Positions 1-9,746 of a stretch of DNA of 64,000 nt are shown piece by piece. A program made the position numbers and the translations under genes. Location: assembly GCA_032358255.1 (NCBI GenBank), contig JAULBX010017859.1:2316-66315 (forward strand), read 5' to 3'. This DNA comes from Heterotrichella gracilis (taxonomy: Eukaryota; Sar; Xanthophyceae; Tribonematales; Xanthonemataceae). The notes under the pieces are model-generated. The model saw only the letters and a program-made list of their open reading frames with translations. It was not told where the DNA came from and ran no database searches. How positions within the stretch are numbered: position 1 is the stretch's first letter; every line of letters starts with the position of its first letter.

Positions 1-17
1 AAATTATTTCAATAGAT

Positions 18-1091
18 ATGAAAATGAAAAGAGTAACCCTAGGGTTTTCAATTTTGGCTGCTGCTTCAGCTTTTATTCTTAGTTGTACAAAGGAACCGAA
101 CGTGGCTCCTGTACCTGATACTGAAACACAAAGCTCAGTGTATGCCTCTTATGCAAATTTTATTGCCAGCGACATTGATCAAGTATGTAGCTTTTTAGGT
201 GGTGACCAGCAATTAAACCACTTTTACGTTGATTATCCTGGCACAGCTAGCGGTATTACCGGAAGTTTGACTGTAACCAGAGATACCAATGTGGTAATTA
301 ATGGCATTAAAATTAAACAGATAAGTATCTCTTGGAATAAAACCAAGTGTTTGGATGGTGTAGACCGTGATGGAACCATCATCATGCGTTATAATAAGAA
401 GAACGTTCCGAATGCTGATTACATCCACAGAGCTGGATTTGAGGCTGAGATCTACTTCTCTAATTATAAAGTGAACGGTTGGTTAATTGAATTGTCTGAT
501 CCTGCTAACCCAATGCGTTTAAACATTGCTACAGCCAGCACAGTTGTTCCTACAGGTTCTAATTTAGCCTGGACGATCATTGGAAAATTAAAAATGCAAC
601 ATCCAACTGATATCAATAAAAACATGCTTTGGGAGACTCAGGGTTTAACCAAAACATTGGTAAATACCAACGAACCAAAAGTATATGATCCAAAGAAACA
701 AGCAGGTGCTATCACCTGGTCTTTAGGTGTGGTGAATTATGTGGGTAAAGTATTTGGAAATTGTCCACGTATTGATTCTACCGGAAATGTGACTGAAACC
801 ATGGCTCCTTATACTATGACAGTTAATCCGAATTTTGCTTTAACCCGTGATTTTACTTGTTTTCCAGTAACTGTTTCAGGTGTTGCTTTCACACAAACTG
901 TTGGTGTTCTGTCAGTAAGAACTTTAGAGTTTCATCCGTATAACAGAGGTATTACCACATTTACTGTTTCAAATGCGTATCCTCGTGAGATTTATTACGG
1001 AGGCGAAGGAAATTCATTGCCCTACCAGTGTGATAATACCGGTGAAGTATTGCTTAAGGGTAATTCTTACCGTGTCAATTTTCTACAATAA
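18..1091 (+). CDS. Secreted lipoprotein, three-member paralogous family (member 1)
   Basis: Function unknown. The 357-residue protein begins with a charged and hydrophobic signal peptide ending in a lipobox (LSC, Cys23) followed by TKEPN, so it should be a lipidated envelope protein. The rest looks beta-rich, with several cysteines and no enzymatic motif I recognise. A segment near residues 105-125 (Trp, Lys-Cys, Asp-Gly, Arg-x-Gly-Thr-Ile) resembles the Asn-Gly-Thr-x-Cys...Arg-Thr-Gly segment of the two lipoproteins at 15852 and 16960, suggesting distant paralogy. It stands alone and a clear terminator follows. ATG at 18 is followed by a second ATG two codons later, and either could start it. 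The start lies so close to the window edge that its promoter is not visible. Confidence 0.8.
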   Translation: MKMKRVTLGFSILAAASAFILSCTKEPNVAPVPDTETQSSVYASYANFIASDIDQVCSFLGGDQQLNHFYVDYPGTASGITGSLTVTRDTNVVINGIKIKQISISWNKTKCLDGVDRDGTIIMRYNKKNVPNADYIHRAGFEAEIYFSNYKVNGWLIELSDPANPMRLNIATASTVVPTGSNLAWTIIGKLKMQHPTDINKNMLWETQGLTKTLVNTNEPKVYDPKKQAGAITWSLGVVNYVGKVFGNCPRIDSTGNVTETMAPYTMTVNPNFALTRDFTCFPVTVSGVAFTQTVGVLSVRTLEFHPYNRGITTFTVSNAYPREIYYGGEGNSLPYQCDNTGEVLLKGNSYRVNFLQ

Positions 1092-1110
1092 TATTTTTTA
1101 AAACAATAAA

Positions 1111-1138
1111 AAGCCGTTTCGAAAGAACGGCTTTTTTT
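1111..1138 (+). terminator. Rho-independent terminator after the first lipoprotein gene
   Basis: Perfect 8-bp stem AAGCCGTT (1111-1118) / AACGGCTT (1126-1133) with a 7-nt loop, followed by a run of T. It lies 20 bp beyond the stop codon. Confidence 0.9.
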
Positions 1139-1178
1139 GTTTTCAGAGGTAGATAGTTAGTAATATTGCTAATAAGGC

Positions 1179-1209
1179 TTTAGCTATTCTCTTATAATAA
1201 ATATATTTG
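1179..1209 (+). promoter_or_regulatory. Bacteroidota-type promoter of the SPOR-domain gene
   Basis: TATATTTG at 1202-1209 matches the -7 consensus TAnnTTTG, and TTTA at 1179-1182 sits 19 nt upstream where TTTG is expected. The in-frame TTG at 1207 lies inside this element, so the ATG at 1225 is the better start for the gene. Confidence 0.6.
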
Positions 1210-1224
1210 CATAAAATTTCATCG

Positions 1225-2442
1225 ATGAACAGGCTTTTTAGTGTCGTTATTCTAATTATTTTAACTCTTTCCGGTAAAGGTCAGATCACCATGGAAACAA
1301 ATTTACCAAAGGTGTTGCCCTTAAACAGTGAATTAACCTTTGAAGTAAAAATAAAAAAGGGCTCATTGACTAATTTTTCAAAATATCAAATGGAAGTGTC
1401 GAGAGACATGGTGATTCAGGAAGTGGATAGCAAAACAGGCTCCTTTTCATTTGATGATAATGTGGTGAAGATCATTTGGGTTATGACGCCTTTAGAACCG
1501 GAGATCAATGTCAAACTAAAATTAAATTCAGGGGTCATCAACGGAAAAAGAACCTTGGTTCAGAAGTATTTTTACATAGAGAACGATTATAAACGTCAGG
1601 TTGAGATGGAATCCATTATTATTTCCGTGAAAGATTCAGCATCTCTGGTGGCAGAAACTGTTCCATTTTATACCATCGTTCCAAAGCAGGCTGCTTCCAT
1701 CATCACCACCACCATAAATGTGGATGAGATCAGTACCAAGCGTCCGGAAGTATTGATTCAACAAGTAACGCAATTGCGAAAAGATGCGAAAGATGCACAC
1801 GATGTTGGTGAAAGAGAGAAGAAAGAAGCCCAAGTCAATATAAATGCCGCCAATGAAGCCATTACAGCAGCTGCCACTATAAGTTCAGATGCAGAAAGAA
1901 AAACAGCCTTGGATAAAGCCAATGCAGATAAACAAAAGGCAGAAAAAGATCTGGAAATTGCAGAAAGGGTATTAGTGCTTGCCAAATCCTTGGAAGACAA
2001 TGCAGACGAGATCGAAAAAATAAACAAATCAGTGAATCCGGGAAGTTTTAACGGGCAATCTCCAAAAGTAGCGGCAGGTAATCAGCCTAATAAATCAGAA
2101 ACAGGTGGAACAGTAGTTAATATTGATAATCTTCAAGAAGTATTTGGTCCACCGGAAACTAAAAAGAAAGACAAAAAGGAAACTAAAGACTCTGACATTT
2201 CTGTTGAAAATGAAGCGGGAATAACCTATAAAATTCAATTAGGAGCCTTTTCTAAAAAACCATCTAAATCTGACTTTAAAGCAGTTGGAAAAGTGAAGAT
2301 TATTGAAGAAGGCGGTATGTATAAAGTGCTTTATGGAAATTACAAGATCAAGGAAGACGCTATCAAAGAGCGACAAGTTATTTTATCAAAGGGTTTTGAT
2401 GGTTTTGTAGTGACGTATCAAGACGGCTCACGACAAAAATAA
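1225..2442 (+). CDS. Secreted SPOR-domain protein with coiled coil
   Basis: About 405 residues from ATG 1225; a TTG at 1207 is in frame but falls within the promoter. The order is: hydrophobic signal sequence (residues 1-20); a beta-rich N-terminal domain (to about 150) of unknown family; a long Ala/Lys/Glu-rich coiled coil (about 170-270); a charged linker; and a C-terminal SPOR domain (about 335-400, YKIQLGAF...YKVLYGNY). SPOR domains bind denuded glycan strands of peptidoglycan, often at the septum, so an envelope protein that senses or tethers to peptidoglycan is likely. No division gene lies beside it. It appears monocistronic. The SPOR call is firm; the role of the N-terminal domain is not. 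Confidence 0.85.
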   Translation: MNRLFSVVILIILTLSGKGQITMETNLPKVLPLNSELTFEVKIKKGSLTNFSKYQMEVSRDMVIQEVDSKTGSFSFDDNVVKIIWVMTPLEPEINVKLKLNSGVINGKRTLVQKYFYIENDYKRQVEMESIIISVKDSASLVAETVPFYTIVPKQAASIITTTINVDEISTKRPEVLIQQVTQLRKDAKDAHDVGEREKKEAQVNINAANEAITAAATISSDAERKTALDKANADKQKAEKDLEIAERVLVLAKSLEDNADEIEKINKSVNPGSFNGQSPKVAAGNQPNKSETGGTVVNIDNLQEVFGPPETKKKDKKETKDSDISVENEAGITYKIQLGAFSKKPSKSDFKAVGKVKIIEEGGMYKVLYGNYKIKEDAIKERQVILSKGFDGFVVTYQDGSRQK

Positions 2443-2562
2443 TTTTCCCATAAAGGTGTCAGCCTGTCATTTTTATCCTGTCAATTTATTACCTATTTGG
2501 CTTTATTAATGCAAATTTGACTAATTCGCTGCTTAAATGCGGCTTGGCATAATTTGTGAGGA

Positions 2563-2570
2563 TACCTTTG
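2563..2570 (+). promoter_or_regulatory. Probable -7 element of the groES-groEL promoter
   Basis: TACCTTTG matches TAnnTTTG and lies 30 bp before the groES ATG. A TTG at 2544-2546 is a possible but closely spaced -33 element. I see no CIRCE-type inverted repeat between here and groES, so HrcA control is not supported. Confidence 0.5.
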
Positions 2571-2600
2571 CAAAATTCTTAAACATTCAAATTTAATAAT

Positions 2601-2885
2601 ATGGCAAAATCAAATGTAAATGTAAAGCCTTTGGCAGACAGAGTTCTTGTTGAACCGGCGCCGGCTGAGACCAAAACCGCAGGTGGAATCATTATTCCAG
2701 ACACAGCAAAAGAAAAACCAATGCGTGGTAAAATTGTAGCAGTAGGTAATGGTAAACCCGATGAACCTTTAACAGTAAAAGTAGGCGATACAGTGCTTTA
2801 TGGTAAATATGCCGGTACTGAATTGCAGATAGAAGGCAAGGATTACCTCATCATGAAAGAAAGCGATATTTACGCGATAGTCTAA
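2601..2885 (+). CDS. groES: Co-chaperonin GroES
   Basis: 94 residues, the normal length of the 10-kDa chaperonin. The family pattern is complete: N-terminal [11 protein letters not shown], the mobile-loop region [19 protein letters not shown] that docks on GroEL, and a C-terminal [14 protein letters not shown] strand. GroES heptamers cap the GroEL cavity in the cytoplasm during ATP-driven folding. It is followed 104 bp downstream by groEL on the same strand, the usual operon order. The spacer between them is A/T-rich with short degenerate repeats and no terminator. Confidence 0.98.
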   Translation: MAKSNVNVKPLADRVLVEPAPAETKTAGGIIIPDTAKEKPMRGKIVAVGNGKPDEPLTVKVGDTVLYGKYAGTELQIEGKDYLIMKESDIYAIV

Positions 2886-2983
2886 AAACAAATTATTGAA
2901 TTATTGATTTGTAGATTTTTAGAATAAAATTTCATTTCAATAATCCATTCAAAAAATCAAAAATTCACTAAATCAAAAAATAA

Positions 2984-4621
<1,638 letters not shown>

Positions 4622-4624
<3 letters not shown>

Positions 4625-4758
4625 GGAATACCTTGGCTTTTGCCCTTCGCAAAAGCTTAGGTATTCCTTATGCTGAGCCTGTCGAAGCATCTAATACCTT
4701 GGCTTTTGCCCTTCGCAAAAGCTTAGGTATTCCTTATGCTGAGCTTGTCGAAGCATCT
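4622..4758. repeat. 66-bp tandem duplication, each unit a long hairpin
   Basis: Two head-to-tail copies (4627-4692 and 4693-4758) differ at a single position (gagcCtg versus gagcTtg). Each contains GCTTTTGC / GCAAAAGC arms around a CCTTC loop, flanked by AATACCT / AGGTATT, and ends with a GCTGAGC-TTGTCGAAGC-type sequence known to me as a widespread intergenic repeat. In the first copy the outer stem extends to about 12 bp (TAAGGAATACCT with AGGTATTCCTTA) and includes the groEL stop codon. Confidence 0.9.
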
Positions 4759-4791
4759 AAGTATCTTTTAACCAATATCTAAAAGTAATTT

Positions 4792-4823
4792 AAAGACTCC
4801 CGATCATTCGGGAGTCTTTTTTT
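4792..4823 (+). terminator. Terminator of the groES-groEL unit
   Basis: Perfect 12-bp stem AAAGACTCCCGA (4792-4803) / TCGGGAGTCTTT (4808-4819) with loop TCAT and a T tract. Confidence 0.92.
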
Positions 4824-4837
4824 GTAAGCCTTTTTCT

Positions 4838-4845
4838 TACATTTG
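4838..4845 (+). promoter_or_regulatory. Probable -7 element of the PPIase cluster
   Basis: TACATTTG matches TAnnTTTG, just after the groEL terminator and 18 bp before the GTG start of the first FKBP gene. A good -33 element is not obvious. Confidence 0.5.
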
Positions 4846-4862
4846 CCGCTAATAAATACAGG

Positions 4863-5738
4863 GTGTTAAACAGATCTTTCATCATAATTTTTTCCGTTTT
4901 ATTTCTCTTACTTTCCTGTAAAGAGGAAAAAGTTGAACTTAACCCTCATTTTTCATACCATCCTCTTGGTTATTATTATCAAATGCTGGCCTTTGAAAAT
5001 GACAGCATGAAACACATAGACGGTCAAATTGCCTGGCTGAGCGCTACCTTCAAGACCCAGTCTGATTCTATCTTTTGGGACAGTTTTAATAACATGAATG
5101 ATAAATTTTATGTGCATACAGATACTTCCAATACCTCTAATTTTATTAGCCATTATGTATCGCGCTTAATAGAGATGGATAGCGTGTGTATGCTCCTAAA
5201 ACCAAAGCATTTTTTTAAACAACAATTTCATACAGACACACTGCCGTTTTTTAGTCGCTCTGACTCTTGTGTGAAGATCTTTCTTAAGGTTAAACGCTTG
5301 TATGCAAAAGATGAATTTTTAAAAGTTCAGCAGGATCTCGAATTCAATGAAATGAAACAGATCTATAAATATTATACCACCGAAACCGAAGCAACTGCCG
5401 CTATGGATCCCTTAGGATTTTATTGGTTAGAAAAAAGCACAAGTGATGAGGTGGATGAAATTAAGCTAGGAAATACTGTCTCAATCGCCTATGAAGGGTA
5501 CTTTTTAAATGGCCGTTTTCTTGAAAGATCTGAAAAAGACTTTGAATTAAAGTATGGCACCCCCGACCAATTATTAAAAGGATTAAATTATGTTATTGCC
5601 GGCTTAAAAAAGGGGCAAAATGCCAAAATAATCTTACCTTCACGGCTCGCTTTTGGAGAAAATGGAAGCAGTAACGGAATTGTTCCTCCATATACCCCTT
5701 TGCTTTACAAAATAAAAATAACAGACATAAAAGAATAA
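4863..5738 (+). CDS. FKBP-type peptidyl-prolyl isomerase lipoprotein
   Basis: 291 residues, GTG start. A signal peptide ends in a lipobox (LLSC, Cys19). The C-terminal FKBP domain (about 195-291) carries the AxxxL.KGQNAKIILPSRLAFGE...VPPYTPLLYKIKI pattern. The region before it (about 45-150) looks like a degenerate second FKBP domain. The aromatic floor position (GW in canonical FKBPs) appears as GLN here, so catalysis may be weak. It is expected to act on prolyl bonds of proteins in the envelope. It is the first of three consecutive PPIase genes, 15 bp before the next. GldI, a gliding lipoprotein, is an FKBP relative, but nothing here ties this gene to gliding. Confidence 0.88.
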   Translation: MLNRSFIIIFSVLFLLLSCKEEKVELNPHFSYHPLGYYYQMLAFENDSMKHIDGQIAWLSATFKTQSDSIFWDSFNNMNDKFYVHTDTSNTSNFISHYVSRLIEMDSVCMLLKPKHFFKQQFHTDTLPFFSRSDSCVKIFLKVKRLYAKDEFLKVQQDLEFNEMKQIYKYYTTETEATAAMDPLGFYWLEKSTSDEVDEIKLGNTVSIAYEGYFLNGRFLERSEKDFELKYGTPDQLLKGLNYVIAGLKKGQNAKIILPSRLAFGENGSSNGIVPPYTPLLYKIKITDIKE

Positions 5739-5753
5739 AGACAAATCACACAC

Positions 5754-6689
5754 ATGAAAAAAGTATCCCTAATTGCTACAGCCGCCATTGCGATGGTTTT
5801 TGGCGCTTGTTCAGATTCACAGTTCGATGGTTATACCAGAGCCGAAAATGGATTGCATTACAAATTTTTTAACCACGACGAAGCTGCTGATAAAGTTCAG
5901 GAAGGCGATGGAATGGTTATATCTTATGTTATCACCACAGAAAAAAACGACTAAGTCATTATTGACTCTAAAAGCGTGAGTGAAGATGGTTCAGGCTACG
6001 TTAAATTTGGAATGAGTAAATCTTCTTTCGTAGGAAGTTTTGAAGATGGCATGATGATGATGGCAAAGGGAGATAGCGCTGCTTTTATCGTTTCAGCCGA
6101 TTCATTCTTTTTGAAAACCAACCGTCAGAATGAATTACCAAAAGGGTTTTCACCTGGGCAGTATTTAAAGGGCGTTTTCAAAATTAAAGATGTTCGCAAG
6201 AAAAAAGAACTGGAAGAAAATCAAAAGAAACAACAAGCTGAACAACAAGCCAGAGAAATGGAAGCCCAGGCAATGGAAAAACCTGCCTTTGAAAAATATT
6301 TGGCCGATAATAAAATTACAACTAAACCAACTGCATCAGGTTTAATTTACATTGAAACAAAAAAGGGTACTGGCGGAAGTCCAAAAGAAACAGATATTAT
6401 TACCATCAATTATACAGGTCGCTTATTAGATGGCACTATTTTTGACTCTTCTGAGGGTAAGGAACCAATTGTGTATCCTTTGAACCGAATGATTCAAGGT
6501 TGGATTGAAGGAGTTCAGTTAATGAAGAAAGGTGGTAAAGCTAAATTGATCGTTCCTTCTGCTTTAGCTTATGGACCGGCAGGTGGCGGACCAATTCCGC
6601 CTTATGCAACGCTTACCTTTGAAATGGAATTGTTAGATTTTAAACCGGCTGATGCCCAAGGTCCGGAATCAATGGTTCCAGGAAAATAA
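5754..6689 (+). pseudogene. FKBP-type PPIase lipoprotein interrupted by an in-frame TAA
   Basis: One continuous frame encodes a lipoprotein signal peptide (lipobox GAC, Cys19), a degenerate first FKBP-like domain and an intact C-terminal FKBP domain (KKGGKAKLIVPSALAYG...[16 protein letters not shown]). A single TAA at 5952-5954 splits it after codon 66. Reading resumes in the same frame, and a GTG at 5976 could restart a 237-residue product. Only the first part has the signal peptide and only the second has the catalytic domain, so a restarted protein would lack export. Total length without the stop would be about 311 residues, like other Bacteroidota FKBP lipoproteins. Either a recent nonsense mutation or a base-call error; the flanking codons show no other decay. 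Confidence 0.85.
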
Positions 6690-6735
6690 TTGGCAGCATT
6701 TTTGTAATAGAACACAAAAAATAAACCATATAACA

Positions 6736-7791
6736 ATGAAAAAAATAATTTTATTAGTGGCAGCATTTTCAGCACTTGTATTTAATGCTGAAGCTCAAAA
6801 AAAAGCAAAATTAGACAAAATGGATAAAGAATTTTTAGCGAAACAAAGCGATGGCATGTACGCCAAATTTGAAACAAACAAAGGAACGATATATACCAAT
6901 CTGGAGTTTAAGAAAACACCGATGACCGTGGCCAATTTTGTTGGTTTGGCAGAAGGAAAAATTAAGAACACGGCAAAACCGGAAGGAACGCCGTATTACG
7001 ATGGTTTAAAATTTCACCGCGTGATTCCTAACTTTATGATTCAGGGTGGTTGTCCATTAGGCACAGGTACCGGTGATCCGGGTTACAAATTTGCCGATGA
7101 GATCGATACCACATTAAAACACAAAGGTCCTGGTATTTTAAGTATGGCAAACGCCGGTCCGGGTACTAACGGTTCTCAGTTTTTTATTACGCATGTTGAA
7201 ACACCTTGGTTAGATGGTAAACACACCGTGTTTGGTCATGTAATTGAAGGACAGGATGTAGTGAATAAGATTGTTGGAAATGACACCTTAAGCCATTTAG
7301 TGATCTTAAGAAAAGGTAAAGAAGCTGAAGCGTTTGATGCACCGAAAGTATTTGAAACAGAGAAGGCCAATGCAGGAGCAAAAGCAGCTGCACGTGCAAA
7401 AGCAGAAGAAGAGGCGAGAGCCGTGGCCAATGCTGCCGCTTTAAAACGTTTTGAAAATGCCACCACAACAGCTTCCGGATTAAAATACATCATTGAAAAA
7501 GAAGGTGTAGGCGAACATCCAAAAGCAACTGACCAAGTGACTGTGTTTTACAGAGGTACTTTTACCGATGGCAGAGAATTTGATGGTAATTTTGGAAAAC
7601 AACCTATTTCTTTTGGTTTAAATCAAGTAATTCCGGGTTGGACAGAAGGTTTACAATTAATGAGACCGGGTGGAAGAGCGATCTTCTACATTCCATATAA
7701 CATCGCTTATGGCGCGGCAGGACATCCATCAGGAGTGATTCCACCAAAAAGTGATTTGATCTTTGAAGTAGAATTAGTAAAAGCAAACTAA
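6736..7791 (+). CDS. Secreted cyclophilin-FKBP fusion peptidyl-prolyl isomerase
   Basis: 351 residues from ATG 6736. An upstream in-frame start at 6652 would overlap the preceding gene and bury the signal peptide, so it is rejected. Order: signal peptide ending AEA (about 1-18); a cyclophilin domain (about 30-190) with the [13 protein letters not shown] motif near 93 and [10 protein letters not shown] near 145; an Ala/Lys/Glu-rich helical linker (about 210-240); and an FKBP domain (about 255-351) with the canonical GW and IPYNIAYG...[13 protein letters not shown] pattern. Both domains catalyse cis-trans isomerisation of prolyl bonds, here in periplasm or outside the cell. It closes the three-gene PPIase run and is followed by a terminator. 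Confidence 0.92.
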   Translation: MKKIILLVAAFSALVFNAEAQKKAKLDKMDKEFLAKQSDGMYAKFETNKGTIYTNLEFKKTPMTVANFVGLAEGKIKNTAKPEGTPYYDGLKFHRVIPNFMIQGGCPLGTGTGDPGYKFADEIDTTLKHKGPGILSMANAGPGTNGSQFFITHVETPWLDGKHTVFGHVIEGQDVVNKIVGNDTLSHLVILRKGKEAEAFDAPKVFETEKANAGAKAAARAKAEEEARAVANAAALKRFENATTTASGLKYIIEKEGVGEHPKATDQVTVFYRGTFTDGREFDGNFGKQPISFGLNQVIPGWTEGLQLMRPGGRAIFYIPYNIAYGAAGHPSGVIPPKSDLIFEVELVKAN

Positions 7792-7810
7792 AATTAGTTT
7801 TAAACTATAA

Positions 7811-7844
7811 AATCCCCGACTCAATGAGTGCGGGGATTTTTTTT
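7811..7844 (+). terminator. Terminator after the cyclophilin-FKBP gene
   Basis: Stem AATCCCCG (7811-7818) / CGGGGATT (7831-7838), extended inward by ACTC / GAGT, followed by a T tract. Confidence 0.92.
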
Positions 7845-7908
7845 GAAGAGAATTGATAAATTGGGTGAAGATCAAACTTTGAATGGAAAATAGTAAATTT
7901 AACCTGAT

Positions 7909-8694
7909 ATGTTTAAGAATTTAAAAATACTACCAACGTTATTGCTCCCGGAGTATTTAAAACAAGTTCCGAAAAACTTAAAAGTTCAATTTGAGGCTTT
8001 ACAGGATGCTGAAATTTCTTCAGACACTTTTAGTTTTTATACCTCAGTATCTTCTGTTTTTTCAAGCAAAATTGAAGGTGAAGATATTGAATTGGACAGT
8101 TATATTAAACACAAAAAGTTTGGAATTGAATTTCAGCCCGATTATGCAAAAAAGATAGATGATCTGTATAATGCATATAGTTTTGCTAAATCTGCCTATT
8201 TAAATGAAGAGACTATTTCAGAAGCTCACAAATTATTGAGCAAACATATTGTAGTTTCCCATCAACAAGGATCACTCCTAACCCAGAATATGTATGTAAC
8301 AACACAGGATGGCAAAATTGAATATGTGGCGGTCACACCATACGAATTGGCAGGTGAAATGCAAAAATTTTATTCGGATATTGAATCCTTATTACAAGAA
8401 GACTTGAGTATACAAGAAGTTTTCTTTTTTGCCTCACTCATTCATTTGGTATTTGTCAAAATTCATCCTTGGACTGACGGCAATGGGCGCAGTGCAAGAT
8501 TACTGGAAAAATGGTTCTTGGCTCAAAAATTAGGAGATAAGGCTTGGTTTGTGGATAGTGAGAGGCAGTATTACCATCAGCATCAAACCTATTATAAAAA
8601 TATTAGAGTATTAGGTTTGGAGTATCCTGACTTGGATTACTCGAAGGCTTTACCATTTTTATTAATGTTGCCGAATTCGTTTGAAAAAAAATAA
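7909..8694 (+). CDS. Fic-domain protein (probable AMP transferase, class II)
   Basis: 261 residues. The Fic core is complete: HPWTDGNGRSAR at residues 186-197 carries the catalytic His186, the Asp/Gly-Asn-Gly anion-binding loop and the Arg. Fic enzymes usually transfer AMP from ATP to hydroxyl side chains of target proteins. An N-terminal inhibitory motif S-x-x-x-E-G (Ser52 to Gly57) matches class II Fic proteins, where the Glu blocks ATP orientation in the same molecule. There is no adjacent antitoxin gene, which fits self-inhibition. It stands between a terminator and a convergent terminator, so it is monocistronic. The target is unknown. The start ATG 7909 agrees with the family N-terminus. 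Confidence 0.9.
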   Translation: MFKNLKILPTLLLPEYLKQVPKNLKVQFEALQDAEISSDTFSFYTSVSSVFSSKIEGEDIELDSYIKHKKFGIEFQPDYAKKIDDLYNAYSFAKSAYLNEETISEAHKLLSKHIVVSHQQGSLLTQNMYVTTQDGKIEYVAVTPYELAGEMQKFYSDIESLLQEDLSIQEVFFFASLIHLVFVKIHPWTDGNGRSARLLEKWFLAQKLGDKAWFVDSERQYYHQHQTYYKNIRVLGLEYPDLDYSKALPFLLMLPNSFEKK

Positions 8695-8696
8695 AA

Positions 8697-8723
8697 ACCC
8701 CGCCTGTATGAACAGAACGGGGT
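8697..8723 (-). terminator. Convergent terminator between the Fic and DUF2911 genes
   Basis: Stem ACCCCG (8697-8702) / CGGGGT (8718-8723) with an inner CTGT / ACAG pair. On the minus strand it is followed by a T-rich run, so it serves mainly the DUF2911 gene; it may also stop Fic transcripts. Confidence 0.75.
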
Positions 8724-8743
8724 CTTACAAAATCGTACAGAAA

Positions 8744-9587
8744 TTACTTTTTGTTTTCTTCGATCAGTTTTTTAGCTTGGGCTACATAACTATCATCTTT
8801 CTCCTCGGTGGCAATGGTGATCACTTTTTCAGCAGTAGCAATGGCTCCTTTTTTATCGCCTGATTTTGCCTGAATTTTTGCTTTCAGCATATAGATCCAA
8901 TACCCTTTAGGATTGTTAGCAATAGCCATATCAGCCCACTCATTGGCTTTTATGAGATCTTTGTTAGTGTCGTAATAATAAGACGCTGCAGCAAAGTACG
9001 GACGATTATCCTTCATCACAGCGCTTTCAATGTTTTTCATGATCTTGGCATCAATGTCAGCCACAGCCGTCATTTCCACACGGGTCTTTTCCCAGTTTAA
9101 TGCAATTACAACTGTTGTTAGCAAATTCAATGGTGAATGTTTCCACCTTATCAGTCAGTGCTTTTGGCTTCACGGTAAAATGAGCCACATCATTTTCTTT
9201 TTTATAATTTGCCACATCTCCGCCTAAGGTAAGGTCTTTGTAAATAATGATCTCCCAGCTGTCTTTGTTAGGAATGGTATACAAGGCATAAGTTCCTGCT
9301 GTGATAACATTACCTTCTAATTTTACATCTTCACCAAACGTAATTTTAGTGGCGGAGTTAGCGCCGGTGCGCCACACTTTTCCAAAAGGAACTACATCTC
9401 CGTATACGACTCTTCCTTTAGCACTTGGACGAGAATACTCCACTGTAATATCAGATAATGCAAACGCTTGTTTAACTGTTTGTAAGGGACTTGGTGCCGG
9501 CGTTTTTAAGCCTTGCGCAGTCATGGTTAAACTAAATGCAGAAGTAAGAAGGACTGCTGTTGAAATTTTTTTTAATTGTTGTATCAT
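8744..9587 (-). pseudogene. DUF2911-family secreted protein, frameshifted
   Basis: Two overlapping reading frames together make one normal DUF2911 protein of about 280 residues. The first (9587 down to about 9100) has a signal peptide (TMTAQG) and the DUF2911 domain (SRPSAKGRVVYGDVVPFG, KVWRTGANSATKI, AGTYALYTIP, FTIEFAN). The second (to 8744) continues with WEKTRVEM, a segment predicted to be helical and TPR-like (YFAAASYYYDTN, KANEWADMAI) and a basic tail. The two are offset by one nucleotide and the switch must fall around 9095-9125, where the first frame runs on into unrelated residues and stops at 9057. The function of DUF2911 is unknown. One extra base on the coding strand, biological or a sequencing error, explains it. 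A minus-strand terminator follows. Confidence 0.85.
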
Positions 9588-9746
9588 GTGTTTGTTTTTA
9601 AGTTTTGAAATTAAGAAGGCTAAAGGTAAAAATTAATGGCGTGTATAAAAATGGGGCACCGGCTTTAAACATTTTTTGTCAATTGTTTTTTATAGAAACC
9701 AGAAGCTTCAACATCTAACAATTAACCTTTAACAAATAACTTTTTA

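Noticed and set aside
2443-2600. CIRCE-type operator before groES
   Set aside because: No TTAGCACTC-N9-GAGTGCTAA-like repeat is present.
5952-5954. Stop codon recoding in the FKBP gene
   Set aside because: Known selenocysteine recoding uses UGA, not UAA, and there is no stem-loop that would suggest readthrough.
6652-6736. An earlier start for the cyclophilin-FKBP gene
   Set aside because: It overlaps the preceding gene and places a long tail before a normal signal peptide, so the ATG at 6736 is used.
9090-9130. Programmed ribosomal frameshift in the DUF2911 gene
   Set aside because: No slippery heptamer and no downstream pseudoknot are apparent; a simple indel is more likely.
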